A DNA stretch of 12,427 nt from Phycisphaerae bacterium (GCA_002684755.1 NYVS01000040.1:40528-52954); one strand, 5' to 3'; numbered from the stretch's first letter, positions 1 to 7,646 are shown. Notes: generated from the sequence alone by a model not told the origin. Program-made: numbers and translations.

Positions 1-1
1 A

Positions 2-1072
2 TCATTGGCCCCGCTCGATGGGGGTGGCATCCCCGTGCACGATGGTTTCGAGCATCTTCGCCCACCGGGGCGCGACCCGAGACACGAGGGAATCGACCGC
101 CGCCGCCCTGGACGCCGCTTCAAGGCCGGCGTCCCGACCGCGATCGATCGCCGCTCGCCACGCGCCTGGTTGCCGCGACTCCGCGGCCGAGAGCACGATG
201 GCGTCGGTGGAGGGTCGACGATCGCTTCGATCCGGATCCTCGACCGCGACCGGGACGGCGCCGCCGTACATGGCCTGCCGCTCGATGCTTCGGACCGGCT
301 GGCCTGTTTCGGGAAGAAGGACGAGCGCGGCATCGGCGAGCAGGGCCCGAAGCCGATCCGCGTCGTCGAACGCCGTCACTCTGGAGAGCAGTTCGCGTTG
401 GCGAAGGTGCGACCAGATCCGGCCGTCCGTTCGATGATCTCCGAGTTCGATGGCGACGTGTTCGAGGCCGCCGGGGAGCTGGTCACGACCGGCGAGGCCG
501 TCGATCATCGCGGTCCAGGTCGCGACGTCTCCGACCGGCCCGAGGATCACGCCGAGGTTGCGTGGGCCGCTCGGAAGCGGGAGGGTTCGAGGCACGGGGA
601 CCGGAAGACTGGTGCACCGGTCGTCACCGAACCGACGGGCCGCGAGGGTGCGGAGTCCGTCCGTCGCCGCGACCACCGTGATGCCGGGCTCACGCGGAAC
701 CGCCCGGATCTCATCGCGGCTGCGGATCTCGACGACGAGCGGGCGTTCGAGTCGACGCGCGAGTCGGGCGGCGAATCCGATCCCGCCGGTTCCGACGGCG
801 ACCACCACGTCGAGCTGATCCATCCCGGCTTCGGTGAAGGCGTCGAGCGTCGCGTCGATCGCGCGCTCCCGGATCCAGAAAGGAAGCCTGGTCGGGAGGG
901 TGATCGTCGGGATCGGCGCGTCCCGATCGTCGATCGCGTGGTGCGGGTCGCCATCGAGGGCGAGCAGGGCGCGGGTGCCTTCGGCGGCGAGTCCGACGGC
1001 GAGTCGGGCGAACGCGGCATGCTCGTGGTGCACCCGGGGCGCGTCGAGGATGAAGGCAACGCGAAGCGTCAT
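2..1072 (-). CDS. GT-B-like glycosyltransferase (family 4-like), divergent
   Basis: The 356-residue protein looks like a GT-B-fold glycosyltransferase that would move a sugar from a nucleotide-sugar donor. The N-terminus opens with a beta strand (MTLRVAFILDAPRV) followed by an AxxLAxGLAAEG helix, typical of family 4-like N-terminal Rossmann domains. A second Rossmann-like half begins near residue 200 (NLGVILGPVGD). Near residue 267 the segment QAMYGGAVPVAVED matches the donor-binding loop usually written EAMACGxPVVA. The two Glu of the EX7E motif align with Gln258 and Gln266, so catalysis by the standard mechanism is doubtful; Glu255 and Glu264 lie nearby. The ATG at 1072 was chosen because it overlaps the upstream stop (ATGA) and a GAGG lies about 10 bases before it; a longer in-frame start at 1330 lies inside the thioesterase gene. 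Third gene of a minus-strand unit. The fold call is moderately sure; the substrate is unknown. Confidence 0.6.
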   Translation of the reverse strand: MTLRVAFILDAPRVHHEHAAFARLAVGLAAEGTRALLALDGDPHHAIDDRDAPIPTITLPTRLPFWIRERAIDATLDAFTEAGMDQLDVVVAVGTGGIGFAARLARRLERPLVVEIRSRDEIRAVPREPGITVVAATDGLRTLAARRFGDDRCTSLPVPVPRTLPLPSGPRNLGVILGPVGDVATWTAMIDGLAGRDQLPGGLEHVAIELGDHRTDGRIWSHLRQRELLSRVTAFDDADRLRALLADAALVLLPETGQPVRSIERQAMYGGAVPVAVEDPDRSDRRPSTDAIVLSAAESRQPGAWRAAIDRGRDAGLEAASRAAAVDSLVSRVAPRWAKMLETIVHGDATPIERGQ

Positions 1073-1569
1073 GCCGATCCGGCCTCGGCCGCCGTGTCGA
1101 ACGCCGCTCGGATCGCGGGTGGAATCCGCATCGGCCTCCTGGTCTCGAGATTCACCAGGACCCACCTCGTGGTCGCCGAACAGATCACCCGTCCATCGAC
1201 CGGTCGAACCACGAGCGTCGCCCGGCGGACGGTGGTCCGCGTGCCGTCGACGATCCACGTCGCCGCGAGGATCTCGTCGCCGGCGAAGGCCTCGCCCCGG
1301 TAGTCGATCTCGTGTCGGGCCACGAACCACATCGAGCCTTCACGGAGATGTCGTTCGCGGGTGAATCCCGCCGCATCGGTCGCCATCTCCGCGAGTCGGT
1401 CGACCCATCGGACGTACTCGACGTTGTTCACGTGCGGCACGCCGTCGCTGACGCCCTCGGCGGATACCGTCATCTCCGCCCAGAACGCGATCCCCGCCGG
1501 GACGGACAGGTCCTCCGGCGGACGTCCGGTGAAGGGTCGGAATGGGACGGTGGTGCCACTCATGATCAC
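1069..1569 (-). CDS. Acyl-CoA thioesterase, 4HBT/YbgC-FadM hot-dog family
   Basis: This protein is a predicted cytoplasmic hydrolase of acyl-CoA thioesters with a single hot-dog domain. The diagnostic segment is DGVPHVNNVEYVRWVD at residues 42-57, matching the family's DxxGHVNNxxYLRW pattern; Asp42 is the likely catalytic residue. The rest shows the expected strand-rich pattern (MWFVARHEIDYRGEAFAGDE, then TTVRRATLVV). At 166 residues it is slightly longer than the usual 130-150. The start is uncertain. The GTG at 1569 overlaps the stop of the preceding gene (GTGA) and lies 5 bases after AAGGA. An ATG at 1563 would give 164 residues at 11 bases spacing. The end overlaps the glycosyltransferase start by 4 bases, so translational coupling is likely. 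The exact acyl substrate cannot be told from sequence. Confidence 0.8.
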   Translation of the reverse strand: MIMSGTTVPFRPFTGRPPEDLSVPAGIAFWAEMTVSAEGVSDGVPHVNNVEYVRWVDRLAEMATDAAGFTRERHLREGSMWFVARHEIDYRGEAFAGDEILAATWIVDGTRTTVRRATLVVRPVDGRVICSATTRWVLVNLETRRPMRIPPAIRAAFDTAAEAGSA

Positions 1570-1898
1570 GTCGATCCTTCGGTGTCGGGTTCGATGCTCC
1601 GGAGGTAGCTCCAGGCGTAGATTCCCGACGAGTGCCCGTCGCTGAACCGGATCCGGATCGCGTAGTTGCCCACGGGCTCGATTCCCTCCGCCCGGAGCGG
1701 GCCGGCGTCACCACCCGACGGCAGCACCGCCAGGGGATTCCGGTCGAGTTCCTTCCGCAGTTCCCGAGCGTCCGCGGAGGGGCTCATCCGGCGGAGCCAG
1801 CCCACGGGGTAGAAGACGGTCCGTCCTTCGGGCCACTCGATCGTGAGGCCTCGGGCTCGGTCCAGATGGAGGTGTCGGGGAGGTGGATCCACGGCCAT
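1566..1898 (-). CDS. DUF971 (GBBH-like N-terminal domain) protein
   Basis: A 110-residue single-domain protein of the DUF971 family, the small beta domain also found at the N-terminus of gamma-butyrobetaine hydroxylase and at the end of some Mrp/ApbC ATPases. Visible hallmarks are LTIEWPEGRTVFYPVGWLRR, the SPSADARELR segment, and the closing strand pair NYAIRIRFSDGHSSGIYAWSYLR. The metal-binding CPCAxC variant seen in some members is here SPSADA, with no Cys, so metal binding is not expected. The domain is small and its function is not settled. The ATG at 1898 is chosen because the domain begins right after it; the frame stays open to 2159 but that part lies across pyrF on the opposite strand. 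No Shine-Dalgarno precedes the ATG, while a TACCAT box ends 6 bases before it. It leads the minus-strand unit. Confidence 0.82.
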   Translation of the reverse strand: MAVDPPPRHLHLDRARGLTIEWPEGRTVFYPVGWLRRMSPSADARELRKELDRNPLAVLPSGGDAGPLRAEGIEPVGNYAIRIRFSDGHSSGIYAWSYLRSIEPDTEGST

Positions 1899-1904
1899 GA
1901 CATG

Positions 1905-1910
1905 ATGGTA
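1905..1910 (-). promoter_or_regulatory. Probable -10 box (TACCAT) for the DUF971 unit
   Basis: On the minus strand TACCAT is followed by exactly 6 bases and then the ATG at 1898, which would place the transcription start on the A of the start codon. A CCGACA hexamer (minus strand, 1928-1933) sits 17 bases upstream and matches four of six positions of TTGACA. There is no GGAG-type ribosome site. This suggests a leaderless mRNA; it is inferred from spacing only. Confidence 0.5.
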
Positions 1911-1947
1911 TGCGGAGACGTCCGCGGTGTCGGATCGGCGTCGGCCG

Positions 1948-1953
1948 TAGAAT
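1948..1953 (+). promoter_or_regulatory. Probable -10 box (TAGAAT) for the pyrF operon
   Basis: TAGAAT is followed by CCGGGG and then the pyrF ATG at 1960, so transcription would start at or next to the start codon. The GGGG touches the ATG and is too close to act as a Shine-Dalgarno. No good -35 box is visible at 16-18 bases. The 61-base divergent region therefore holds this promoter back-to-back with the DUF971 one. Confidence 0.45.
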
Positions 1954-1959
1954 CCGGGG

Positions 1960-2832
1960 ATGCACACCACCACACCCACGACGACCGCCGGCGAACGGCT
2001 TGCGGCCAGACTCGAAGACGCCGCGCCGGTCTGCGTCGGGCTCGATCCCGTGGCCGCCCGGCTGCCCGCCGCGATCGACGGTTCCGATCCCGTGGACGCG
2101 ATCGAGCGATTCTCGAACGGCGTTCTCGACGCGGTGGCCGGGGTCGTGCCCTGCGTCAAGATCCAGGCGGCGTGCTTCGAACGCTACGGCCACCTCGGGG
2201 TGGCGGCGATGGAACGGGTGATCACTCGGGCCAGCGATGCCGGATTCCTGGTCGTCTTCGATGCGAAACGCGGCGACATCGGCATCTCGGCGACGCACTA
2301 CGCGGTCGGGGCCGCCGCGACCGGTGCCGACTGGATCACGTTGAACGGCTATCTCGGGGAGGACGGCATCACGCCGTTCCTCGAAGCGGGGCTCGGCGTC
2401 TTCGTGCTCGTGCGGACGTCGAATCCCTCGGGTGACGAGATCCAGGCGCCGGCCTGCGGCGAAGGCACGGTCGCCGGACTGGTGGCCGGCATGGTCGACC
2501 GACTCGGCCACGCGAACGGACGAACCGGACCCGCTTCCGTGGGCGCCGTGGTCGGCGCGACCAAGCCGGAGGCCGCCGCGGCACTTCGGGCGAGCATGCC
2601 CGACGCGCCGTTTCTTCTCCCCGGATACGGCGCACAGGGTGGGGGTGCCGACGGGGTGCGGGCCGCCCTCGATGGTCATGGCGGCGGCGTGCTCGTCACC
2701 GCGAGCCGCTCGATCATCCATGCCTTCGTCGATCGGCCGGGTGACTGGAAGACCGCCGTCCACGCCGCCGCGGTCGACTTCGCGGGCGAGATTCGTGGCA
2801 TCGTGGACGACGCCACGGAGGGTGCGGACTGA
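1960..2832 (+). CDS. pyrF: Orotidine 5'-phosphate decarboxylase, type 2
   Basis: The enzyme decarboxylates OMP to UMP, the last step of de novo pyrimidine synthesis, in the cytoplasm. The catalytic Lys-Asp-Lys-Asp tetrad is complete: Lys67 in PCVKIQ, then Asp101, Lys103 and Asp106 in FDAKRGDIG. Asp29 in VGLDP binds the substrate. Later landmarks are TLNGYLGEDGI, the VLVRTSNPS strand, VGAVVGAT (phosphate-binding region) and LLPGYGAQGG. At 290 residues it fits the longer type-2 subfamily (about 270-310) rather than the 230-245 residue E. coli type. Start: the ATG at 1960 follows a promoter-like box and has no usable Shine-Dalgarno. Its TGA shares its A with the ATG of the next gene, which has a good GGAGGG site inside the end of pyrF. 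It is the first of five overlapping genes. Confidence 0.96.
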   Translation: MHTTTPTTTAGERLAARLEDAAPVCVGLDPVAARLPAAIDGSDPVDAIERFSNGVLDAVAGVVPCVKIQAACFERYGHLGVAAMERVITRASDAGFLVVFDAKRGDIGISATHYAVGAAATGADWITLNGYLGEDGITPFLEAGLGVFVLVRTSNPSGDEIQAPACGEGTVAGLVAGMVDRLGHANGRTGPASVGAVVGATKPEAAAALRASMPDAPFLLPGYGAQGGGADGVRAALDGHGGGVLVTASRSIIHAFVDRPGDWKTAVHAAAVDFAGEIRGIVDDATEGAD

Positions 2833-4400
2833 TGCTTCGATATTCCCCGATCCTCCTGCTGGTCATCCTGCTGGCCGGTCCGTTCCTGCTCGAGCCGAAG
2901 GGCGAGGCCGTGGATCCGGATGCGCCGAGGCTGGTCATCGTCACGCCGCACAACGAGCAGATCCGCTGGGAGTTCAAGCACGGCTTCGAGAAGTGGTACG
3001 AGGCGACCTACGACTCGCCGGTGCAGGTGGTCTGGAGCACCCCCGGCGGTACCAGCGAGATTCGAAAACTCCTGATCTCCGAATACTCGGCCGCCCTCGA
3101 CGGCGGAATCGAGCCGGGTGGCAACGCCGACCTTCTCTGGGGTGGCGGCAGCTACGAGTTCACGCAGCTCTCGAAGCCGCTTGAAGTCAAGGTCGACGGC
3201 GAGGTACGCGAGACGACGGTGCTCTCGAAGCTCGACGACGTGACCGACCAGTGGCTCACGTCCGTCTACGGGGACGGGGAGATCGCCGGGGAGCCGCTCT
3301 TCGATCCGGGACACCGCTGGTTCGGCACCGCGGTCTCGAGTTTCGGAATCGTCTTCAACCGACACGTGCTCGAACAGCTCGGCGTGAAGACGCCCCGGAC
3401 CTGGCAGGACCTCGCGGTTCCGCAGTACGAGGGTTGGATCACGATGGTCGATCCCGGCATGAGCGGATCGGTGACGACCGCCTTCGAGGCGATCCTGCAG
3501 CGGCGCGGCTGGGACGAGGGCTGGCGGATCCTTCGACGGCTCGCCGCCAACGCCCGCTCCTTCGCGGGCAGCAGCACCAAGGGACCGATCGAAGTCGCCG
3601 CGGGCGAGACCGCCGCGGCGGTGTGCATCGACTTCTACGGACGCTACGAGGCGCAGCGGACCCAGGACGCGGCGGTCCGCGCCGGACTCGCCGGGGCCGA
3701 CGCGGTCGGGCGGGTGGGATACGTCGATCCGCCCGGCGAGACCGTCATCGATCCGGATCCCATCGCCGTGCTCACCGGCGCGCCGAACCGGGAACTCGCC
3801 CGTCGGTTCATCGACTACGTGCTCAGCGAGGATGGCCAGGCGCTCTGGCAGTTCCCGGTCACCGAGACGGGGCGGGGGCCCCGGCAGTTCGAACTTCGAA
3901 GACTTCCGATCCGACGATCGATGTACGACGCGGACTTCGAACGATTCGTCGACCAGGTCGACCCATGGTCGATCGCCACGGCGGTCGAGCAACCCAACCG
4001 CGCGATGCGGGCGTTCATCGCACCGCTGTTCCGCGCGATGGCGCTCGACCAGGCGGAGCTCCTCGAGACGGCCTGGCGGACCATCACCAGCCATCCCGCC
4101 TACCCGACCGATCCGACGGGGCTCGTCACCGCCGCGGACGTCGACGATCCGGACCTCCGACGGATGCTCGAGGAGTTCGACTCCTTCCCCGTCATTCCCG
4201 GGCCCGACGACACGTCCTACGACCTCGCCGATTCCGCCACGCTCGACACCGTCAAGAAGGGCTGGTTGCGACGAGGCTGGGCGGACGACGAGCTCTGGCC
4301 GTCGGAAGGGGATCCCACCGAGATCCTCCGCCGCATCGCCCGGGCGCACTTCCGATCCGCGTACCGGTCGATCATCCAGTCGAAGGGTGCCTCCGGATGA
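2832..4400 (+). CDS. Extracellular solute-binding protein, ABC-type (family 1/Fbp-like)
   Basis: A 522-residue periplasmic-binding-protein-like protein. Residues 6-20 form a hydrophobic export segment (ILLLVILLAGPFLLE); there is no lipobox Cys, and no sharp signal peptidase site, so it may be cleaved near GEA or stay anchored. Residues 33-350 show the family pattern: LVIVTPHNEQIRWEFKHGFE, a ligand-loop WSTPGGTSEIRKLL, ADLLWGGG, the hinge region FGIVFNRHVLEQLGVKTPRTWQDLA, and RRFIDYVLSEDGQALW. The last ~150 residues are an extra helical region beyond the usual 330-400 length. The pattern resembles ferric-iron, spermidine or putrescine binding proteins, but I cannot name the ligand. No permease or ATPase gene is in the window. 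Start: ATG at 2832 overlaps the pyrF stop and lies 9 bases after GGAGGG (2817-2822). Confidence 0.85.
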   Translation: MLRYSPILLLVILLAGPFLLEPKGEAVDPDAPRLVIVTPHNEQIRWEFKHGFEKWYEATYDSPVQVVWSTPGGTSEIRKLLISEYSAALDGGIEPGGNADLLWGGGSYEFTQLSKPLEVKVDGEVRETTVLSKLDDVTDQWLTSVYGDGEIAGEPLFDPGHRWFGTAVSSFGIVFNRHVLEQLGVKTPRTWQDLAVPQYEGWITMVDPGMSGSVTTAFEAILQRRGWDEGWRILRRLAANARSFAGSSTKGPIEVAAGETAAAVCIDFYGRYEAQRTQDAAVRAGLAGADAVGRVGYVDPPGETVIDPDPIAVLTGAPNRELARRFIDYVLSEDGQALWQFPVTETGRGPRQFELRRLPIRRSMYDADFERFVDQVDPWSIATAVEQPNRAMRAFIAPLFRAMALDQAELLETAWRTITSHPAYPTDPTGLVTAADVDDPDLRRMLEEFDSFPVIPGPDDTSYDLADSATLDTVKKGWLRRGWADDELWPSEGDPTEILRRIARAHFRSAYRSIIQSKGASG

Positions 4401-5887
4401 ACTCGTCCCGAGGGCCACGGACCGCCCGGACCAAGGTCGTCGCGACGGTCGGGCCGGCCTGCGATTCCGTCGAGGGCCTCGAGGCCATCGTCGCCGCCGG
4501 GGCCGACGTGCTCCGACTCAATCTGAGCCACGGGACGCTCGAAACGCATCAGTCGACGCTTTCCCGGATCAGATCGCTCGAAGACCGCCTCGGTCGGCCC
4601 ATCGCGGTCATGGCGGATCTCCCGGGCCCGAAGATCCGGCTGGGGACCCGCGTCGCGGAAGCACTGGTGACGGGGGCCGAGGTGGTGTTGCGGGGGACCG
4701 ACGAAGCGTCGGGTTCCTCCGAGTCGTCGGACGCATCGATCACGATCGACGCGGACGGCGTGCTGGATTGCATCGAGATCGGCGACCGGGTCCTGCTCGA
4801 CGACGGGAACATCCGGCTTCGAGCCGTCGCGGTCGATGCGTCGGACGTCGGCGTGGCCATTCGGTGTTCCGTGCTCGCCGGCGGCGCACTTCGTCCGCGG
4901 ATGGGCGTCAATCTTCCCGACAGCGATCCCGATCTTCCGGCGGTCACCCCGCGGGATCTCGAACTGGCGCGGGCGATGGCCGCGAGCGGGGTCGACTACA
5001 TCGCGGTGAGTTTCGTGCGCGACGGCGACGACCTGCGTCGGCTTCGGGCGGTGCTCGACGAGGACGGCGTGACGCCGGGGCTCGTGTCGAAGATCGAGCG
5101 ACCCGCGGCGGTTCGCGGCATCGGCGACGTGATCGCGGCGAGCGATGCGGTGCTGGTGGCGCGCGGCGACCTCGGGGTCGAGATGGACATCGCGGAAGTG
5201 CCGGTGACCCAGAAGCGGATCGTCGCGGCGGCGGTGGCCGCGGGACGGCCGGTGATCGTCGCGACGCAGATGCTCCAGAGCATGATCGACGCGCCGACGC
5301 CCACCCGGGCCGAGGCGACCGACGTCGCGAACGCGATTCTCGACGGCACGGATGCGCTCATGCTCAGCGGCGAGACCGCGATCGGATCGCACCCCGTCCT
5401 CGCGGTCGGAATGCTCGGGCGGATCTCGCTCGCCACCGAGGACTGGGCCGACGAACGCGATCGGATCGTCGCCCCCGATGCCTCGATGGTGGAGATGGCG
5501 GATCCGTGGATGCCGGCGATCGCCGCCGGTGCGAGACGAATCGCCCACGAGATCGAGGCGGTCGCGGTGCTCGCGTGGTCCCACGACGAACACACCGCCT
5601 GGCTGCTCAGCCGGGAACGTTTCCGGATCCCGATCGTGGTGTTCACGAGCGAGCCTCGACTCGCGCGGCGGATGCGACTCCTCCGCGGGGTGCGTCCACT
5701 GGTGGTGCCCCCGGTCTCCGGCCGCGGCGCCTTTCTTCGCATCGCGGTCCGCGAGGCCCTCGCCGCGGGCGTGGCCGGCGTCGGGGACGCGTGCGTGTTC
5801 GTCCATGGTTCGGGGCGGGACTCCGATCGACCGACGGATGCGATCGGGGTGCTGCGGGTGGGGGACGAAGGAGCGCCGGACGCGTGA
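4397..5887 (+). CDS. pyk: Pyruvate kinase
   Basis: The enzyme transfers phosphate from phosphoenolpyruvate to ADP in the last step of glycolysis. All core residues are visible in 496 residues: Arg40 and Asn42 in RLNLSHG; the phosphate-binding ADLPGPKIRLG (73-83); Lys232 and Glu234 in VSKIERP; Asp258 in VARGDLGVE; Thr290 in ATQMLQSM; and LMLSGETAIG. The B domain (about 85-165) holds a Ser/Asp-rich stretch near 102-114. The C-terminal domain (from about 360) is present. In the metal site the residues equivalent to rabbit 113, 117 and 120 are Leu75, Lys79 and Leu82, the combination known from K+-independent enzymes. Start: the ATG at 4397 overlaps the previous stop as ATGA, with AAGGG 9 bases upstream; the frame is open far upstream but only as a shadow of the binding-protein gene. 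Confidence 0.97.
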   Translation: MNSSRGPRTARTKVVATVGPACDSVEGLEAIVAAGADVLRLNLSHGTLETHQSTLSRIRSLEDRLGRPIAVMADLPGPKIRLGTRVAEALVTGAEVVLRGTDEASGSSESSDASITIDADGVLDCIEIGDRVLLDDGNIRLRAVAVDASDVGVAIRCSVLAGGALRPRMGVNLPDSDPDLPAVTPRDLELARAMAASGVDYIAVSFVRDGDDLRRLRAVLDEDGVTPGLVSKIERPAAVRGIGDVIAASDAVLVARGDLGVEMDIAEVPVTQKRIVAAAVAAGRPVIVATQMLQSMIDAPTPTRAEATDVANAILDGTDALMLSGETAIGSHPVLAVGMLGRISLATEDWADERDRIVAPDASMVEMADPWMPAIAAGARRIAHEIEAVAVLAWSHDEHTAWLLSRERFRIPIVVFTSEPRLARRMRLLRGVRPLVVPPVSGRGAFLRIAVREALAAGVAGVGDACVFVHGSGRDSDRPTDAIGVLRVGDEGAPDA

Positions 5888-7143
5888 TCCACACCGCGGT
5901 GACCATTTCGGTCGGGGACGAACTGCTCGCGGGCGAGACCCTCGACACGCACGGTCGACATCTCGCCGAAGCCCTCGCCGCGCGCGGCTGTCGCGTGCTC
6001 GAGCACCGCGTCGCGGGCGACGACGTCGAGGCGATCGCGGCGGCCATCCGCGATGGTGCGGCCCGTGCCGGACTCGTGGTCGTCACCGGTGGGCTCGGCC
6101 CGACGCTCGACGACGTGTCGAGGGACGCGGTGGCCGACGCGATGAACTCCCCGCTGGTCGAGGACGCCGAGGCGCGGCGCGACCTCGAAGCCTGGTACGC
6201 CGGTCGTCGACGTCCGATGCCGATCGGCAACCTTCGGCAGACGCTGCGGCCCGAGGCCGCGACCTGTCTCGCGAATCCGAACGGGACCGCGCCCGGCCTG
6301 CGCGGACGGCTCGACGACGCCGAGGTCGTGGTCCTGCCCGGGCCGCCGCGCGAGATGCATCCCATGCTGGAGCGGGTGCTCGAGTCGCTCGCCCTGGCGA
6401 CCCCGCGGCCCGCGATCGTGGTTCGGGCGTCCGGGATCGGCGAATCCGATGCGGCGTCGTTGATCGAGTCGTTGATGGAACGCGACAACGAACTTCCGGT
6501 CGCGACCACCGTCTCGCAGGGCATCCTGTCCGCCCGGATCCGGGGCCGCGACGAGCGCGATCGTCCCCGACTGGAGGCGATGGCATCGACCATCGAGGCG
6601 GCGTGGCGGCCCTTCACGTTCGGCCGGGGCGACGTCACGCTCGCGGAGACCGTCGGCGTGGAACTCACGCGGGCCGACCTGACCCTGGCCACCGCGGAAA
6701 GCTGCACCGGCGGAATGATCGGTGCCGCGATCACCGACGTCGCCGGCTCGAGCGCGTGGTACCGAGGCGGTTGGGTCACCTACGAGAATCAACGCAAGAT
6801 CGAGGACCTCGGGGTCGACCCGCTCGCCATCGAGCGGGACGGCGCGGTCTCGAAGGCGGTGGTGACCGCGATGGCGGCCGGTGCCGCGCAGCGTTCGGGT
6901 GCCGATCTCGGCATCGCGACCTCCGGCATCGCCGGGCCGGATGGAGGATCGGCGGAGAAGCCGGTCGGCACGGTCTGGATCGGGATCGCGGACGCCGACG
7001 GCGTCGAGGCCCGGTGTTTCCGGTTTCCGGGGGACCGGAGCGTGGTGCGAGCCCGCGCGGTGGCCATGGCGCTCCAGATGGTCCGGTTCCGCGCCACCGG
7101 CGTCGAAGCATCGCTCCTCTGGGAGCGGGCGGGCGCGTCATGA
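5884..7143 (+). CDS. cinA: CinA family protein (nicotinamide-nucleotide amidohydrolase)
   Basis: A full-length two-domain CinA of 419 residues. The N-terminal MoaB/MogA-like domain (about 4-170) carries SVGDELLAGETLDTH and the TGGLGPTLDDVSRD loop (68-81), and in this family acts as an ADP-ribose or dinucleotide pyrophosphatase. The C-terminal CinA domain (about 260-410) carries TAESCTGG (270-277, Ser273 the likely nucleophile), VTYENQRKIEDLGV and TSGIAGPDGG with KPVGTVWIG (from 346). This domain deamidates NMN to nicotinic acid mononucleotide, recycling pyridine nucleotides. Start: a GTG at 5884 that overlaps the pyk stop (GTGA), with a strong AAGGAG 10 bases upstream; no ATG fits. Its stop overlaps the folK ATG by 4 bases. 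The name competence-induced is historical; nothing here suggests transformation. Confidence 0.95.
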   Translation: MIHTAVTISVGDELLAGETLDTHGRHLAEALAARGCRVLEHRVAGDDVEAIAAAIRDGAARAGLVVVTGGLGPTLDDVSRDAVADAMNSPLVEDAEARRDLEAWYAGRRRPMPIGNLRQTLRPEAATCLANPNGTAPGLRGRLDDAEVVVLPGPPREMHPMLERVLESLALATPRPAIVVRASGIGESDAASLIESLMERDNELPVATTVSQGILSARIRGRDERDRPRLEAMASTIEAAWRPFTFGRGDVTLAETVGVELTRADLTLATAESCTGGMIGAAITDVAGSSAWYRGGWVTYENQRKIEDLGVDPLAIERDGAVSKAVVTAMAAGAAQRSGADLGIATSGIAGPDGGSAEKPVGTVWIGIADADGVEARCFRFPGDRSVVRARAVAMALQMVRFRATGVEASLLWERAGAS

Positions 7144-7646
7144 GCGACGGCTGCGTGACCGAATCCGCGATGGTCTGGCGACCCTTCGCGGTGGGGGTCG
7201 GCTCGAATCTCGGCGATCGCCGCGGCCAGATCGACCGGGCGTCCGAACTGCTCGGTCGAACGCCCGGCATCCGGAATCTCCGATGTGGACCGTTGCTCGA
7301 ATCGGCGCCGGTGCTTCCGGCCGGGGAGACCACGCCGCACCCCGATTACCTGAACACCGTCTTCGGCGGCGAGACCCGCCTGCATCCGCGTGCGGTGCTT
7401 TCCCGGCTGCTCGCGATCGAATCGGGATTCGGTCGACGCCGGGGCGTCGGTTGCCGGCCGCGGACCCTCGATCTGGACCTCCTGTTCGTGGGCGATCTGC
7501 GAATCGCCGAGTCGGGGCTCGAGCTTCCGCATCCGCGAATGTGGTCCCGGGACTTCGTGGTGACGCCGCTTCGAGCGTTGTTTCCCGATCTGGCACCGTT
7601 CGATTCGTCGATTTCAGGTCTTGACGGCGGGGTTTCGACGGCCTGA
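7140..7646 (+). CDS. folK: 6-hydroxymethyl-7,8-dihydropterin pyrophosphokinase (HPPK)
   Basis: HPPK transfers pyrophosphate from ATP to hydroxymethyldihydropterin, giving the substrate of dihydropteroate synthase in folate synthesis. Motifs in order: VGVGSNLGDRRGQI (about 18-31), HPDYLNTVFGG, LLAIESGFGRRRG, the PRTLDLDLLFVGD signature with magnesium-binding Asp111 and Asp113, and LPHPRMWSRDFVVTPL. The length of 168 residues is close to the usual 155-170. The start ATG at 7140 overlaps the cinA stop (ATGA); only a distant GGAG (14 bases) precedes it, so translation probably depends on coupling. It is the last gene of the operon; after its TGA 154 bases follow without a gene. No folP or folB partner is visible here. 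Confidence 0.95.
   Translation: MSDGCVTESAMVWRPFAVGVGSNLGDRRGQIDRASELLGRTPGIRNLRCGPLLESAPVLPAGETTPHPDYLNTVFGGETRLHPRAVLSRLLAIESGFGRRRGVGCRPRTLDLDLLFVGDLRIAESGLELPHPRMWSRDFVVTPLRALFPDLAPFDSSISGLDGGVSTA

Noticed and set aside
5..1303. A 432-codon plus-strand frame opposite the glycosyltransferase and thioesterase.
   Set aside because: The minus strand encodes recognisable families here; the plus product is highly charged and motif-free.
1073..1330. Upstream extension of the glycosyltransferase to a start at 1330.
   Set aside because: It lies within the thioesterase gene and adds an Arg-rich stretch; the ATGA overlap at 1069-1072 is the natural start.
2676..4418. A 580-codon open frame on the minus strand opposite the solute-binding protein gene.
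   Set aside because: The product is Arg/Gly/Asp-rich without domain motifs; it mirrors codon bias of the well-supported plus-strand genes in GC-rich DNA.
4996..6792. A 598-codon minus-strand frame opposite pyk and cinA.
   Set aside because: It spans two firmly identified genes in antisense and has a low-complexity Arg/Ser/Ala-rich product, so it is a GC-content shadow.
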